This document shows, piece by piece, positions 42,470-51,700 of a stretch of 64,000 nucleotides of DNA. Positions within the stretch are counted from its first letter, which is position 1; the number at the start of each line of letters is the position of its first letter. The stretch comes from Bradyrhizobium manausense. Lineage in GTDB: Bacteria; Pseudomonadota; Alphaproteobacteria; Rhizobiales; Xanthobacteraceae. The DNA is taken from assembly GCF_018129685.1 (NCBI RefSeq), contig NZ_JAFCLG010000008.1, forward strand, positions 186,001-250,000. Direction: 5' to 3'. Below the pieces are notes generated by a model, which ran no database searches, was not told the DNA's origin, and saw only the letters and a list, made by a program, of their open reading frames with translations. A program made the position numbers and the translations under genes.

Positions 42470-43826
42470 CGACGGGAACGCTTACGGCGAGGTGGCCGTC
42501 ACGCTGCAGTCGCAGGCGGATGCGCGCAGCGAGCTGATCGGCACTGCGCCGACCGACGACGAGACCAACCGCAAGAACATGGCGCTGCTGATCCAGCTGC
42601 GCTGGACCGCGGTGGTCGGCCAGATCGTGACCATCGGCGGCGCGCATTTCTGGCTCGGCATTCCCCTGCCCCTCACCCGCATGGGCGCGGTGATCGGCGC
42701 GCTGGTGCTGCTCAATGTGTCGAGCCTGGTCTGGGTGCGCCATCGCGCAGCGATCACCAACAATGAGCTGCTGGTCGCGCTGATGCTGGATGTCGCCGCG
42801 CTGACCGCGCAGCTCTACCTCAGCGGCGGCGCCACCAATCCCTTCACCTCGCTGTTCCTGCTCCAGGTCACGCTCGGCGCTGTGTTGCTCGATGCCCGCT
42901 CGACCTGGTCGCTGGTCGCGCTGAGCTGCGCGAGCTTCGTGTGGCTGACCATCGCCTACCGGCCGCTCGATTTGCCGCCAAATCCGCTGAGCGAGACCTA
43001 CACGCTCACCGTGACAGGCATGCTGCTGGGCTTCGTTCTCAACGCCGTGCTGCTGGTCGTTTTCGTCACCCGCATCAACAGGAACCTTCGACAGCGCGAC
43101 GCGCATCTGGCGGCGTTGCGCCAGCACGCCGCCGAGCAGGATCACATCGTCCGCATGGGCCTGCTCGCCTCCGGCGCAGCGCACGAGCTCGGCACGCCGC
43201 TCGCCTCGCTCTCCGTCATTCTCAGCGACTGGCGCCGCATGCCCGACCTCGCCGCCGACCAGGAGCTTGCCGAGGATCTCACCGAGATGGAAACCTCGCT
43301 GCAACGCTGCAAGACCATCGTAACGGGAATTCTGGTGTCGGCCGGCGAGGCGCGCGGCGAGGGATCGTCGCCGACGACGGTGACGGCGTTCGTCACCGCG
43401 CTGGTCGAGGAATGGCGCGACGCCCGCTCGGCGCGTACGCTCTATTTCGTCAACACCTTTGGCGAGGACGTCGCGATCGTGTCCGACATCGCGCTGAAGC
43501 AGGTGATCTTCAACGTCCTCGACAATGCCTATGAAGTCTCGCGCGAATGGGTCGAGCTCGTTGCCGAACGCGAAGGCGACAATCTGGTGCTCTCGATCAG
43601 CGACCGCGGCCCGGGCTTTGCGCCGGAAATGCTGGCGCAGCTGGGAAAACCCTATCAGTCGAGCAAGGGCCGCGCGGGCGGCGGGCTCGGCCTGTTCCTG
43701 GTGGTGAACGTCGTGCGCAAGCTGGGGGGTAGCGTGACTGCCGAAAACCACAGAAAGCGCGGCGCCACGGTACGCCTGACCTTGCCGCTCACGACACTCG
43801 CGATCGGAGGCAGCTTTGACGCCTGA
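42441..43826 (+). CDS. RegB/PrrB/ActS-like redox-sensing histidine kinase
   Basis: A 461-residue membrane kinase with about six N-terminal helices. The quinone-binding loop motif of RegB is visible: G129-G-A-T-N-P-F135. The H-box is G-A-A-H248-E-L-G-T-P-L-A-S-L. A cysteine at C290, about forty residues after the histidine, sits where RegB has its redox-active cysteine. The ATP-binding N (D-N-A-Y-E) and G boxes (D-R-G-P-G-F-A, G-G-G-L-G-L-F-L) are intact. It overlaps SURF1 by 29 bases and the response regulator by 11, so it is made with the oxidase. Confidence 0.92.
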   Translation: MLERSSNRPDDGNAYGEVAVTLQSQADARSELIGTAPTDDETNRKNMALLIQLRWTAVVGQIVTIGGAHFWLGIPLPLTRMGAVIGALVLLNVSSLVWVRHRAAITNNELLVALMLDVAALTAQLYLSGGATNPFTSLFLLQVTLGAVLLDARSTWSLVALSCASFVWLTIAYRPLDLPPNPLSETYTLTVTGMLLGFVLNAVLLVVFVTRINRNLRQRDAHLAALRQHAAEQDHIVRMGLLASGAAHELGTPLASLSVILSDWRRMPDLAADQELAEDLTEMETSLQRCKTIVTGILVSAGEARGEGSSPTTVTAFVTALVEEWRDARSARTLYFVNTFGEDVAIVSDIALKQVIFNVLDNAYEVSREWVELVAEREGDNLVLSISDRGPGFAPEMLAQLGKPYQSSKGRAGGGLGLFLVVNVVRKLGGSVTAENHRKRGATVRLTLPLTTLAIGGSFDA

Positions 43827-44349
43827 CCGCTCGCTCATCGTCGTCGAGGACGACGAAGGCTTTGCGCGCACGCTGAAGCGCTCATTCGAGCGTCGCGGCT
43901 ACGAGGTCGTGCTGGCCGCCTCGATCGAAGACGTCCGGACCGTCTTGGCAGGACGAACTTTCGGATACGCCGTGGTCGACCTCAAGCTCGGCGGCGCTTC
44001 GGGCCTTGCCTGTGTCGAGCTACTGCACACCCACGACGAAGACATGCTGATCGTGGTGCTGACCGGCTTTGCGAGCATTTCGACCGCCGTCGAGGCCATC
44101 AAGCTAGGCGCCTGCCACTATCTGGCAAAACCCTCCAACACCGACGACATCGAAGCCGCCTTCAACAAAGCTGAAGGCAATGCCGAGGTCGCGCTGGATG
44201 TGCGGCCGACCTCGATCAAGACGCTCGAATGGGAACGCATCCACCAGACACTGATCGAGACGGATTTCAATATTTCTGAGGCGGCAAGGCGGCTAGGCAT
44301 GCATCGACGTACGCTGGCGCGCAAGCTTGAGAAGCGGCCGGTCAAATAG
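43816..44349 (+). CDS. RegA/PrrA/ActR-like response regulator
   Basis: A 177-residue regulator starting with TTG (GAGG upstream). The receiver has the acidic pair E11-D12-D13, phospho-acceptor D55 in V-V-D-L-K-L-G-G, T83 and K105. The C-terminal Fis-type helix-turn-helix reads I-S-E-A-A-R-R-L-G-M-H-R-R-T-L and closes K-R-P-V-K, nearly the RegA signature. The hinge lacks a clear run of prolines. It is likely phosphorylated by the adjacent kinase in response to quinone redox state, and probably controls this operon. Confidence 0.92.
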   Translation: MTPDRSLIVVEDDEGFARTLKRSFERRGYEVVLAASIEDVRTVLAGRTFGYAVVDLKLGGASGLACVELLHTHDEDMLIVVLTGFASISTAVEAIKLGACHYLAKPSNTDDIEAAFNKAEGNAEVALDVRPTSIKTLEWERIHQTLIETDFNISEAARRLGMHRRTLARKLEKRPVK

Positions 44350-44438
44350 GCATGGGACGGAACTCCGGCGAGCTGGCCGATCTCCGAGAGAAGCAGCCTC
44401 AGGATCGGAGATTTGCAGATTGCGTTGCTCGGCGGCGA

Positions 44439-45095
44439 CTACTTCTCCTGTTCTCCCCGGAAGACGATCGTGACGTCGATACCCTGCTGATCGATGCGCG
44501 GAATGACGTCAAAGCGGCAGCGCCTGGTTGCCCTGCATTCCGTCCGCCAAGTCGTCAGGTCGCCGTAGCTGTCAGCGATGACGAAGAAATCGTTGGGCTT
44601 CGAGAGCAGCGTCGCATTGAGATAGTAAGACACGTCCGCCGGAAGAGACGCGGCCATATCGAGGCTCAGGCGACTGGCGCCATCGGGATAATCCTGGCTC
44701 CAGCGCCGCTTCCAGCTGATGCTGCATGCTCCGTCGGGGAGTTTTGCAGTCGGAAGCATGAGATCGATGATGGGGTAGCCGCCGGCAATGTCGCTGTCCT
44801 CGTCGCCGGTCTTCGACAGGATCGCTGTATCCGGGAACGACCCGTCCTCCCTGCCCCACATGTGGACGGAGCGGGTGACGATGCGATAGCCATCCGGGAC
44901 AAGCTGGGCTGGCAGGCCTGGTGTCACGGGCTCGGCAAGACACGCGGCGCGGAAGGCCGTCAACACATTGACGAGGCCGCGCAGATCCGCGGCATTTTGA
45001 TGTTTGAACGCGATGCGTTCGGCCGATGCGGCAGGAAGGGTCATGCAGCATAGGAGGAGACTGGATTGAAGGACGCGGGAGATCGATTTGGCCAT
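44439..45095 (-). CDS. Hypothetical secreted protein
   Basis: A 218-residue protein with a signal peptide (residues 1-25, P-A-A-S-A) and a mature domain containing about five cysteines (A-A-C-L-A-E, D-G-A-C-S-I-S-W, R-T-E-C-R-A-T-R-R-C-R-F), which suggests disulfides in the periplasm. I do not recognise a family. It is convergent with the RegA-like gene and its upstream spacer to the cyclase gene (45096-45320) is unremarkable. Confidence 0.72.
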   Translation of the reverse strand: MAKSISRVLQSSLLLCCMTLPAASAERIAFKHQNAADLRGLVNVLTAFRAACLAEPVTPGLPAQLVPDGYRIVTRSVHMWGREDGSFPDTAILSKTGDEDSDIAGGYPIIDLMLPTAKLPDGACSISWKRRWSQDYPDGASRLSLDMAASLPADVSYYLNATLLSKPNDFFVIADSYGDLTTWRTECRATRRCRFDVIPRIDQQGIDVTIVFRGEQEK

Positions 45096-45320
45096 CGGTG
45101 AAAACTGCGTTGCCCATTGCTTTCATCAGTGCCTTCGGACCAGCTGTCGGTTCACCGGGACCGATGATGCAGCGAAGCGGCCCGTGACATGGGCGGTTCG
45201 CCGCGCCGGTAGGAAAACGCGCAGCCGAGCTGATGACCTCGCGGCCATGCATCGCTAGACTGTCGGGTACGGCGGCGACGGCCGCCATGTTGCTGCAACG
45301 GCCCAAGCGAGGAGACTCCC

Positions 45321-46715
45321 GTGACAATGCTCGTCGAGCGCCTCGACTCGTCTGCCGCGCTGTCGCCCGCGAGCAACCAACGCGATCGCGAAACCGTTCA
45401 GTTTGCGCAGGCGGCCCTCGAAGCGGGCAAGAAGGAGGGCCTGCAACTCGCCGTGCGGGCGCGCTACATCGCGCTCGCCGTCATCGCCTGCCTGCTGCTG
45501 GCCATCAATCCGGCATGGGATCAGCTCTACTACTTGGCTTTGCTTAGCCTGTTCGCACTGATCGGCTGGGCCCAGGTCAGGGTTGGGAGGGTCGGCGTGT
45601 CGCGGTCGGAACTGGCCCTTTTGTTCTGCGACCTGGCGCTGCTCACATTCGTCATCGTCGTGCCGAACCCGTTTGGCACGTCGCATTGGCCGGTGGCGAT
45701 GCAATACCATTTCGGCAATTTCATTTATTTCTTCGTCCTGCTCGCAGGGGCCACACTGGCCTATTCCTGGCGAACGGTGATCGCGGTCGGAACGTGGACC
45801 GCTGCGCTCTGGGCGATCGGCGCCGCCTGGGTGTGGTGGCAGCCTGATCGCAATCCCGCATTGACCGCGCGCATTGCGGACGCAGTGGGCAGCGATCACA
45901 GGCTGCTCGCGCTGATCTCGCCCGATGCGATCGGATTCGGCCTTCGCATCCAGGAAATCGTCGTCTTCCTGATTGTGGCCGTCACGCTGGCGCTCGCGGT
46001 TCGACGCAGCAATGATTTGCTGATCCGGCATGCTGCGGTGGAGCGGGAGCGAGGCAATCTTGCGCGCTACTTCTCACCCAACGTCGTGACGGAATTGTCG
46101 AAACACGATGAGCCTTTGAAGCAGGTACGCACGCAAGACGTCGCGGTGCTATTCGTCGACATCGTCGGATTCACGGCCTTTGCAGACGTGCGCACCCCGG
46201 AGGAAGTGGTGCGGACTCTGCGCGAATTCCACGGATTGATGGAGCGGGAGGTTTTCCGCCACGACGGCACGTTGGACAAATATCTCGGCGACGGATTGAT
46301 GGCGACATTCGGCACGCCTTTCGCAGGCTCGAACGACGCCAGCAACGCGCTGCGCTGTGCCCAGGCCATGATCACGGCGGCGGACGATTGGAACGAACGA
46401 CGAAAGGCTTCCGGCGAACCGTTACTGCGCGTGAGCTTTGGCTTGCATTACGGGCCCGCAGTGCTCGGCGATGTCGGGCAGACCTGTTTGGAATTCGCCG
46501 TGATCGGCGCGACCGTCAATGCGGCAAGCCGCCTCGAGGCATTAACCCGGGCGCTTGATTGCGCACTGGTGGCAAGCGACGATCTCGTCCGTCGCGCGAA
46601 GGCCGAGCTTGGCAGCGCAGCCGAAACGTTTCGGCCACTGACGGCGCGGGAGCCGCAGGCGGTCCGTGGAATTCAGCAGCCGATCTTGATCTGGACCCAG
46701 TCCCGCAACGCCTAG
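45321..46715 (+). CDS. Membrane-bound class III adenylate/guanylate cyclase
   Basis: A 464-residue protein. About six transmembrane helices occupy residues 45-228, then a short coupling helix (E-R-E-R-G-N-L-A-R-Y-F-S-P) leads to the cyclase homology domain. The metal aspartates are D280 (V-D-I-V-G-F-T) and D324 (G-D-G). K320 in D-K-Y-L-G-D is the purine-contacting lysine typical of adenylate cyclases, and the transition-state N/R lie in V-N-A-A-S-R. The alanine in F-A-V-I-G is unusual where most adenylate cyclases have Asp or Thr. GAGGAG precedes the GTG start; an ATG lies six bases later. Confidence 0.9.
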   Translation: MTMLVERLDSSAALSPASNQRDRETVQFAQAALEAGKKEGLQLAVRARYIALAVIACLLLAINPAWDQLYYLALLSLFALIGWAQVRVGRVGVSRSELALLFCDLALLTFVIVVPNPFGTSHWPVAMQYHFGNFIYFFVLLAGATLAYSWRTVIAVGTWTAALWAIGAAWVWWQPDRNPALTARIADAVGSDHRLLALISPDAIGFGLRIQEIVVFLIVAVTLALAVRRSNDLLIRHAAVERERGNLARYFSPNVVTELSKHDEPLKQVRTQDVAVLFVDIVGFTAFADVRTPEEVVRTLREFHGLMEREVFRHDGTLDKYLGDGLMATFGTPFAGSNDASNALRCAQAMITAADDWNERRKASGEPLLRVSFGLHYGPAVLGDVGQTCLEFAVIGATVNAASRLEALTRALDCALVASDDLVRRAKAELGSAAETFRPLTAREPQAVRGIQQPILIWTQSRNA

Positions 46716-46753
46716 CGCGCCGATCGACATGACTGTGCGAGATACCCCAACGA

Positions 46754-46781
46754 AAAAGCCCGGCCGAACGGCCGGGCTTTT
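46754..46781. terminator. Bidirectional rho-independent terminator
   Basis: A strong hairpin (arms GCCCGGCC and GGCCGGGC, loop GAAC) with A-tract on the left and T-tract on the right. It sits between the convergent cyclase and CarD genes and would stop both transcripts. Confidence 0.9.
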
Positions 46782-46810
46782 GATGGCTTGCAATCGACGT
46801 GGCGGGACGC

Positions 46811-47626
46811 TTACGCGGCCTCGTCGGCGACCGTGGTACCGTCGCCATTGGTCTCGTCGGTATCGCCCTCGGCATCCGTCTCGCCTTCGCCGTCGGCGGC
46901 TTCCGCCTTGGCGTTGGTACGACGAGGGCTCTTGGCGAGCTGGGCCTCGATTTCCTTGACCGCTTCGGTCTCGGTCGAGTGCTGCACCACCGCGATCTCG
47001 CGGGACAGACGATCGAGCGCAGCCTCATAGAGCTGACGTTCGCTGTAGGACTGCTCGGGCTGCGACTCGGAGCGATAGAGGTCGCGCACGACTTCCGCGA
47101 TCGCGACGATGTCGCCCGAATTGATCTTTGCTTCGTATTCCTGGGCGCGGCGCGACCACATGGTGCGCTTGACGCGGGCACGCCCCTTGAGGGTCTCCAG
47201 CGCCTTCTTCACCAGCGCGGGTTCGGACAGCTTGCGCATGCCGACATTGGCGACCTTGGCGGTCGGAACGCGCAGCGTCATCTTGTCCTTGATGAAGTTG
47301 ATGACGAACAGCTCGAGCTTCGCACCGGCGATCTCCTGCTCCTCGATGGCGAGGATCTGGCCGACGCCGTGAGCGGGATAGACGACGAATTCGTTGGCCT
47401 TGAAGCCCTGACGCTGGGTGACGACCTTCTTTTCCTCGACCTTCGGCGCAGGTGCAGCGGCCTTCACAGCCGGCTTGGCAGTGGCAACGGCGGCCTTGGC
47501 AGGGGCGGCAGCAACGGGGGCCTTCGGAGCAACGGGCTTGGCAGCGGGAGCCTTGGCGGCAGGCTTGACAGCAGCAGGCTTGGCAACGGTCGCTTTCGCG
47601 GCCGGTTTGGCAGTCTTGTTAGGCAT
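46811..47626 (-). CDS. CarD-family transcription factor with Ala/Lys/Pro-rich N-terminus
   Basis: A 271-residue protein in the form shown. The CarD/RNA-polymerase-interacting domain starts near residue 74 (F-K-A-N-E-F-V-V-Y-P-A-H-G-V-G) and runs through the helical C-terminal domain (K-A-L-E-T-L-K-G-R-A-R-V-K-R-T-M-W). CarD binds RNA polymerase beta and steadies the open complex, for instance at rRNA promoters. An acidic tail ends the protein. The N-terminal 70 residues are low-complexity K-A-A-P repeats like histone H1 tails. The frame stays open to a GTG at 47827 with more such sequence, so the true start may be further upstream. Confidence 0.88.
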   Translation of the reverse strand: MPNKTAKPAAKATVAKPAAVKPAAKAPAAKPVAPKAPVAAAPAKAAVATAKPAVKAAAPAPKVEEKKVVTQRQGFKANEFVVYPAHGVGQILAIEEQEIAGAKLELFVINFIKDKMTLRVPTAKVANVGMRKLSEPALVKKALETLKGRARVKRTMWSRRAQEYEAKINSGDIVAIAEVVRDLYRSESQPEQSYSERQLYEAALDRLSREIAVVQHSTETEAVKEIEAQLAKSPRRTNAKAEAADGEGETDAEGDTDETNGDGTTVADEAA

Positions 47627-47976
47627 TGCGCTTCTTTTGTTCTTCGAGGACTTTGCAGCCGGCGGCGCCTTGGCAGCGGCCCGACCCTTGGATGCGCTAC
47701 GGCTGGCCGCGGCGACTTTTTTGGCCTCCTTATGGGAAGCCCTCGCTGAAGTACTCTTTTTACGCGTTTTCTGTGACACAGCCTGCGCGCGGAAACTGCC
47801 ACGCCCCTGTTCGACATTTGGTTTCACGGGAACCCAACGGGGCCAACTGGGCTGACGGGGGGTTCAGCTTAATGTGCCCAATATAGCACATTTCCCGCAA
47901 AAATCAATGATTTAGGGGTCTTCAGGGCTGGTTTTCGACGCGGACGAAGGTATTAGGGTTAAGTTTGCGCCGGAAT

Positions 47977-48315
47977 TTAGTCTCCAGAGCCGGGATTTTT
48001 AGAAAAATATTTCTCGAACTTGCCCGGCTGCCCGTCGAACTCTTCAGCGTCCGCAGGTGATTCTTTCTTCTGGGTGATGTTCGGCCAGCTCTTGGCGTAT
48101 TCGGTGTTCACCTCAAGCCATTTTTCCAGGCCCGGTTCCGTGTCCGGCTTGATGGCGTCGGCCGGACATTCCGGCTCGCACACGCCGCAATCAATGCATT
48201 CGTCAGGATGGATGACCAGCATGTTCTCGCCCTCGTAGAAACAGTCGACGGGGCAGACCTCGACACAGTCGGTATACTTGCACTTGATGCAGTTTTCAGT
48301 GACGACGTAAGTCAT
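47977..48315 (-). CDS. fdxA: 7Fe ferredoxin (FdxA)
   Basis: A 112-residue ferredoxin of the 3Fe-4S/4Fe-4S type. The N-terminal cysteines C9, C17 and C50 with C12/C21 nearby and the second set C40-x2-C43-x2-C46 follow the FdxA pattern (C-I-K-C-K-Y-T-D-C-V-E-V-C-P). The C-terminal extension after residue 60 (W-L-E-V-N, F-S-K-N-P-G) is also characteristic. It carries low-potential electrons in the cytoplasm. It lies between the carD and S4 genes, a neighbourhood I recall as conserved in alphaproteobacteria. Confidence 0.95.
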   Translation of the reverse strand: MTYVVTENCIKCKYTDCVEVCPVDCFYEGENMLVIHPDECIDCGVCEPECPADAIKPDTEPGLEKWLEVNTEYAKSWPNITQKKESPADAEEFDGQPGKFEKYFSKNPGSGD

Positions 48316-48451
48316 CCAACGCTCCGAAAAGCTCTTTTAAAAGTCGCGGCTTGCGTAGCGCGGATGGCCCGGCGCTGCAAGATCAGGAACAGCCGATCAT
48401 GACGGCTTTGCGCGATTGATCGACCAAGAAATGAACTCGAAGCGCAATTAA

Positions 48452-48679
48452 TTACTCTTTGCGCTCACCGAGTTCCTCGTAGAGCACGCGCGCAGAAGCT
48501 GCATCGCCGCGGCGCTCGCTGAAGCCGGTCACCTTCAACACGCGCACGGTGCGATCGAGCGCGACGGTAACGACGTCGCCGATCTTGATCGCATGGCCCG
48601 GCGATTTCTCGCGCGTGCCGTTGATGCGGACATGGCCGGACTCGATGAGCTCAGCCGCCGAGGTGCGCGCCTTCACCAC
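48452..48679 (-). CDS. S4-domain RNA-binding protein (HslR-like); N-terminal part has no normal start codon
   Basis: The stretch from a GTG at 48679 encodes 75 residues including most of an S4 domain (S-A-A-E-L-I-E-S-G-H-V-R-I-N-G, then a K-P/I-G-D-V-V-T-V strand). In the same frame the 16 codons upstream read D-P-T-T-E-R-Q-R-L-D-K-W-L-W-H-A, the universally conserved first helix of this family. Real translation must therefore begin near 48727, yet no ATG, GTG or TTG is in frame there. HslR-type proteins rescue stalled 50S subunits that carry peptidyl-tRNA. The gene follows the helicase directly. Confidence 0.85.
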   Translation of the reverse strand: MVKARTSAAELIESGHVRINGTREKSPGHAIKIGDVVTVALDRTVRVLKVTGFSERRGDAASARVLYEELGERKE

Positions 48680-48728
48680 CCGCGCGTGCCACAGCCATTT
48701 GTCGAGGCGCTGCCGCTCGGTCGTGGGA

Positions 48729-51700
48729 TCACTCCTTGCGACCGGAAAGCTGCTCCTTCAGCGCGGCGAGCTTTGCGAACGGCGAGTTCGGATCGGCGGG
48801 ACGATCGCGCTCGCGCGGATTCGCGCTCGAGGCGTAGGGCCGCAGCGACGGACCGCCCTGACGGTCGCGGCCCTTGTCGCGATCGCGGCCCCTGTTGTCG
48901 CGGCCCTTGTCACGATCGCCGGCGAACTTCTTGTTGTCGCGGTTGCGATCCTTGTTGTCGCGATCTTTGCCCTGGAAGCTGCGGTTGCGGTCGTCGCGCC
49001 CTTCCGGACGCGGCGCGCCCTCGGCGCCACCTTCGCGCGGCTTGCGGAAGTCCCGCGCACCATCCCTGCGATGGCCGCCGCCATGACGATGGCGCTCGTT
49101 GCGCTTCTCGCCATCCGCGGACTGTGCGGCCTCGCCTTCAGCCGGCGCCGCAGCACCCGCTTCGGCGCCCGCCTGTTGCGGACGCTGATGGTGGCGCTGG
49201 TGACGATGGCGCTCGTGACGCGGCTTGCGATCCTCGTGACGACCACCGGGACGCCAGACTTCGACGAGCTCGGGCTCCGCGGGCGCGGCAGCAGCTTCAA
49301 CAGGCGCGGCGGCATCGGGAGATGCGGCGGCTTCCGCTGCAGCGGTCTCGGCGGGAGCAGCTTCAACGGCAGCCTCCGCGGGTGCAGCGGCTTCTTCCGC
49401 CGGCGGTGCGATGCCGGGGGCATCTTCGGGCGTGACGGGCGCTTCGGGCGAGGCCTCGAACGCCGGCTCTTCGGGCGCGGGCTCGTCCTGCTGCTCCATG
49501 CCGGGGGCGTCTTCGACGGTCACCGGCTCGGCAGTGGCTTCGATCGCGGTATCCGCAACAGGCGCTGCGGCCTCCTCGGTCGCGGGCGTCTCGGCGGACG
49601 CCTCAGTCGCAGGCGTCTCCGCAGCCACAGGCGCGGCCGGCTTCGGCGGCAGCGGCGCGCGCTTCTCCATGCGATAGCCGAGCGCGCGCAGCACGGACGC
49701 GAAATCCTCGCCGGCGGAGCCGGTGAGCGAGGTCATCGCCTGCGTCACCACGAAGCCGCGGCCGTCGAATGCGCCGGCGGGCTTTTCGCCGGGCGAATTC
49801 TCGCGCCAGGCCAGCGCCGGGCGGATCAGATCGGCCAGACGCTCCAGGATGTCGACGCGCACGGCGCGTTCGCCGGCCTGCTTGTAGCCGAGCACGCGAT
49901 AGGCATCGCGCGGCAGGGCCTTGTCGACCGGAAACGAGGTGCGCCCCGACGAGGCCAGATGCTGTGCGCCCGAGAGTGCCGACAGATCGACATTGTCCTG
50001 CTTCAGCGCCCACAACAGCGCAGCCAGTGCGCGCGCGGCGGGCTTCAGGATACCGGGGAAATAGATATGATAGGCGCCGAAGCGGACGCCGTATTTGCGC
50101 AAGGTCGCGCGCGAGGGCTGGTCGAGATCCTTCAGCTCGCTCGCGATCTTCGGGCGCTCGAGCACGCCGAGCGCCTCGACCAGCTGATAGGCGATGCCGC
50201 GGGCGATGCCCGTGACGTCCTCGGCCTTCGACAGCTCGAACATCGGCCCGAGCAGCTTTTCGATATGCGTCTTGAGCCAGAGGTCGAGCCGCGCCTGCAC
50301 CTTCTCGCGGGGAGCGCCGGTCAGGCGCTCGTCCGAGATGATGCGGATGCGCGGATGCAGCGCCTCCTCTGCGGCAGTCAGTCGCGCCACCGCATCGCCG
50401 GTCCAGCGGATGGTGCCGTCCGACGTCAGCACGAACTGATCGTCAGGCGCGTTGCCCAGCTTTTCGGCGCGCGCATTGATCTCGCCGGCGAGCACCGCTT
50501 GCGCGGCAGCCTGCAAGGCTTTCGCATCGGAGCCGGCTTCCGCCGCATCCGGTGCAAAGGTGAAGCCGTCGAGGCGGCCGATGACATGGCCTTCGACGAT
50601 GACTTCGCCGGTCTTGCCGATTTCCGTATTCAAGCTCGTGTTCTCCCGCAGGCGGCGCATCAATACACTGGTCCGGCGATCAACGAAACGCTCAGTCAAG
50701 CGTTCATGGAGCGCATCCGATAATTTATTTTCGACCTCCCGCGCGGTCCCTTGCCAGCGTTCGGGGTCTTTCAGCCAGTCCGGGCGGTTGGCGACGAAGG
50801 TCCAGGTGCGGATCTGCGCGATCCTGGCCGACAGCGTGTCGATGTCGCCGTCGACGCGGTCGGCCTGGTCGATCTGGGCCGCGAACCAGGAATCGGGGAT
50901 GCAGCCCTTCTGCATCAGGAAGCCATAGAGCGTCGTCACCAGTTCGGCATGGGCGGCCGGCGACAATTTCCTGTAGTCGGGGACCTGGCAGGCCTCCCAC
51001 AGCCGTTCCACGGCTTCCTTGCCATGCGCGATATCGCGCACCTCGACGTCGCGGGCGGCGTGGTCGAGTACGCGCATGTCCTCGGCGATCGGCGCCCGGG
51101 TCAGCGTGTCGTGCCCGGGGGCGAGGTTGAGCGAGACCTGCAGCGCGCCGAGCGAGGAGAAATCCAGCTTCGCGTTGCGCCATTGCAGCATCTTCACTGG
51201 CTCGAAGATGTGGTTCTGGAGCGCGTTCACGAGCTCCGGCTCGAACGGGCCGCAGCGGCCCGTGGTGCCGAAAGTACCGTTGCGCGTGGCGCGCCCCGCG
51301 CGGCCGGCGACTTGCGCGAACTCGGCCGGCGTCAGGCGGCGGAACTGGTAGCCGTCGAACTTGCGGTCGGAGGCAAACGCAACGTGGTCGACGTCGAGAT
51401 TGAGGCCCATGCCGACGGCGTCGGTAGCGACGAGATAATCGACGTCGCCGTTCTGGAACATCTCGACCTGCGCGTTGCGCGTGCGTGGGCTGAGCGAGCC
51501 CAGCACGACGGCGGCGCCGCCATGCTGGCGCTTGATCAGCTCGGCGATGGCGTAGACCTCGTCGGCCGAGAACGCGACGATGGCGGTGCGGCGCGGCTGG
51601 CGCGTGATCTTGCGGTCGCCGGCAAATTCCAGCTGCGACAGGCGCGGCCGGGTGATCATGGAGACGCCGGGCAACAGCCGCTCGATGATCGGGCGCATGG

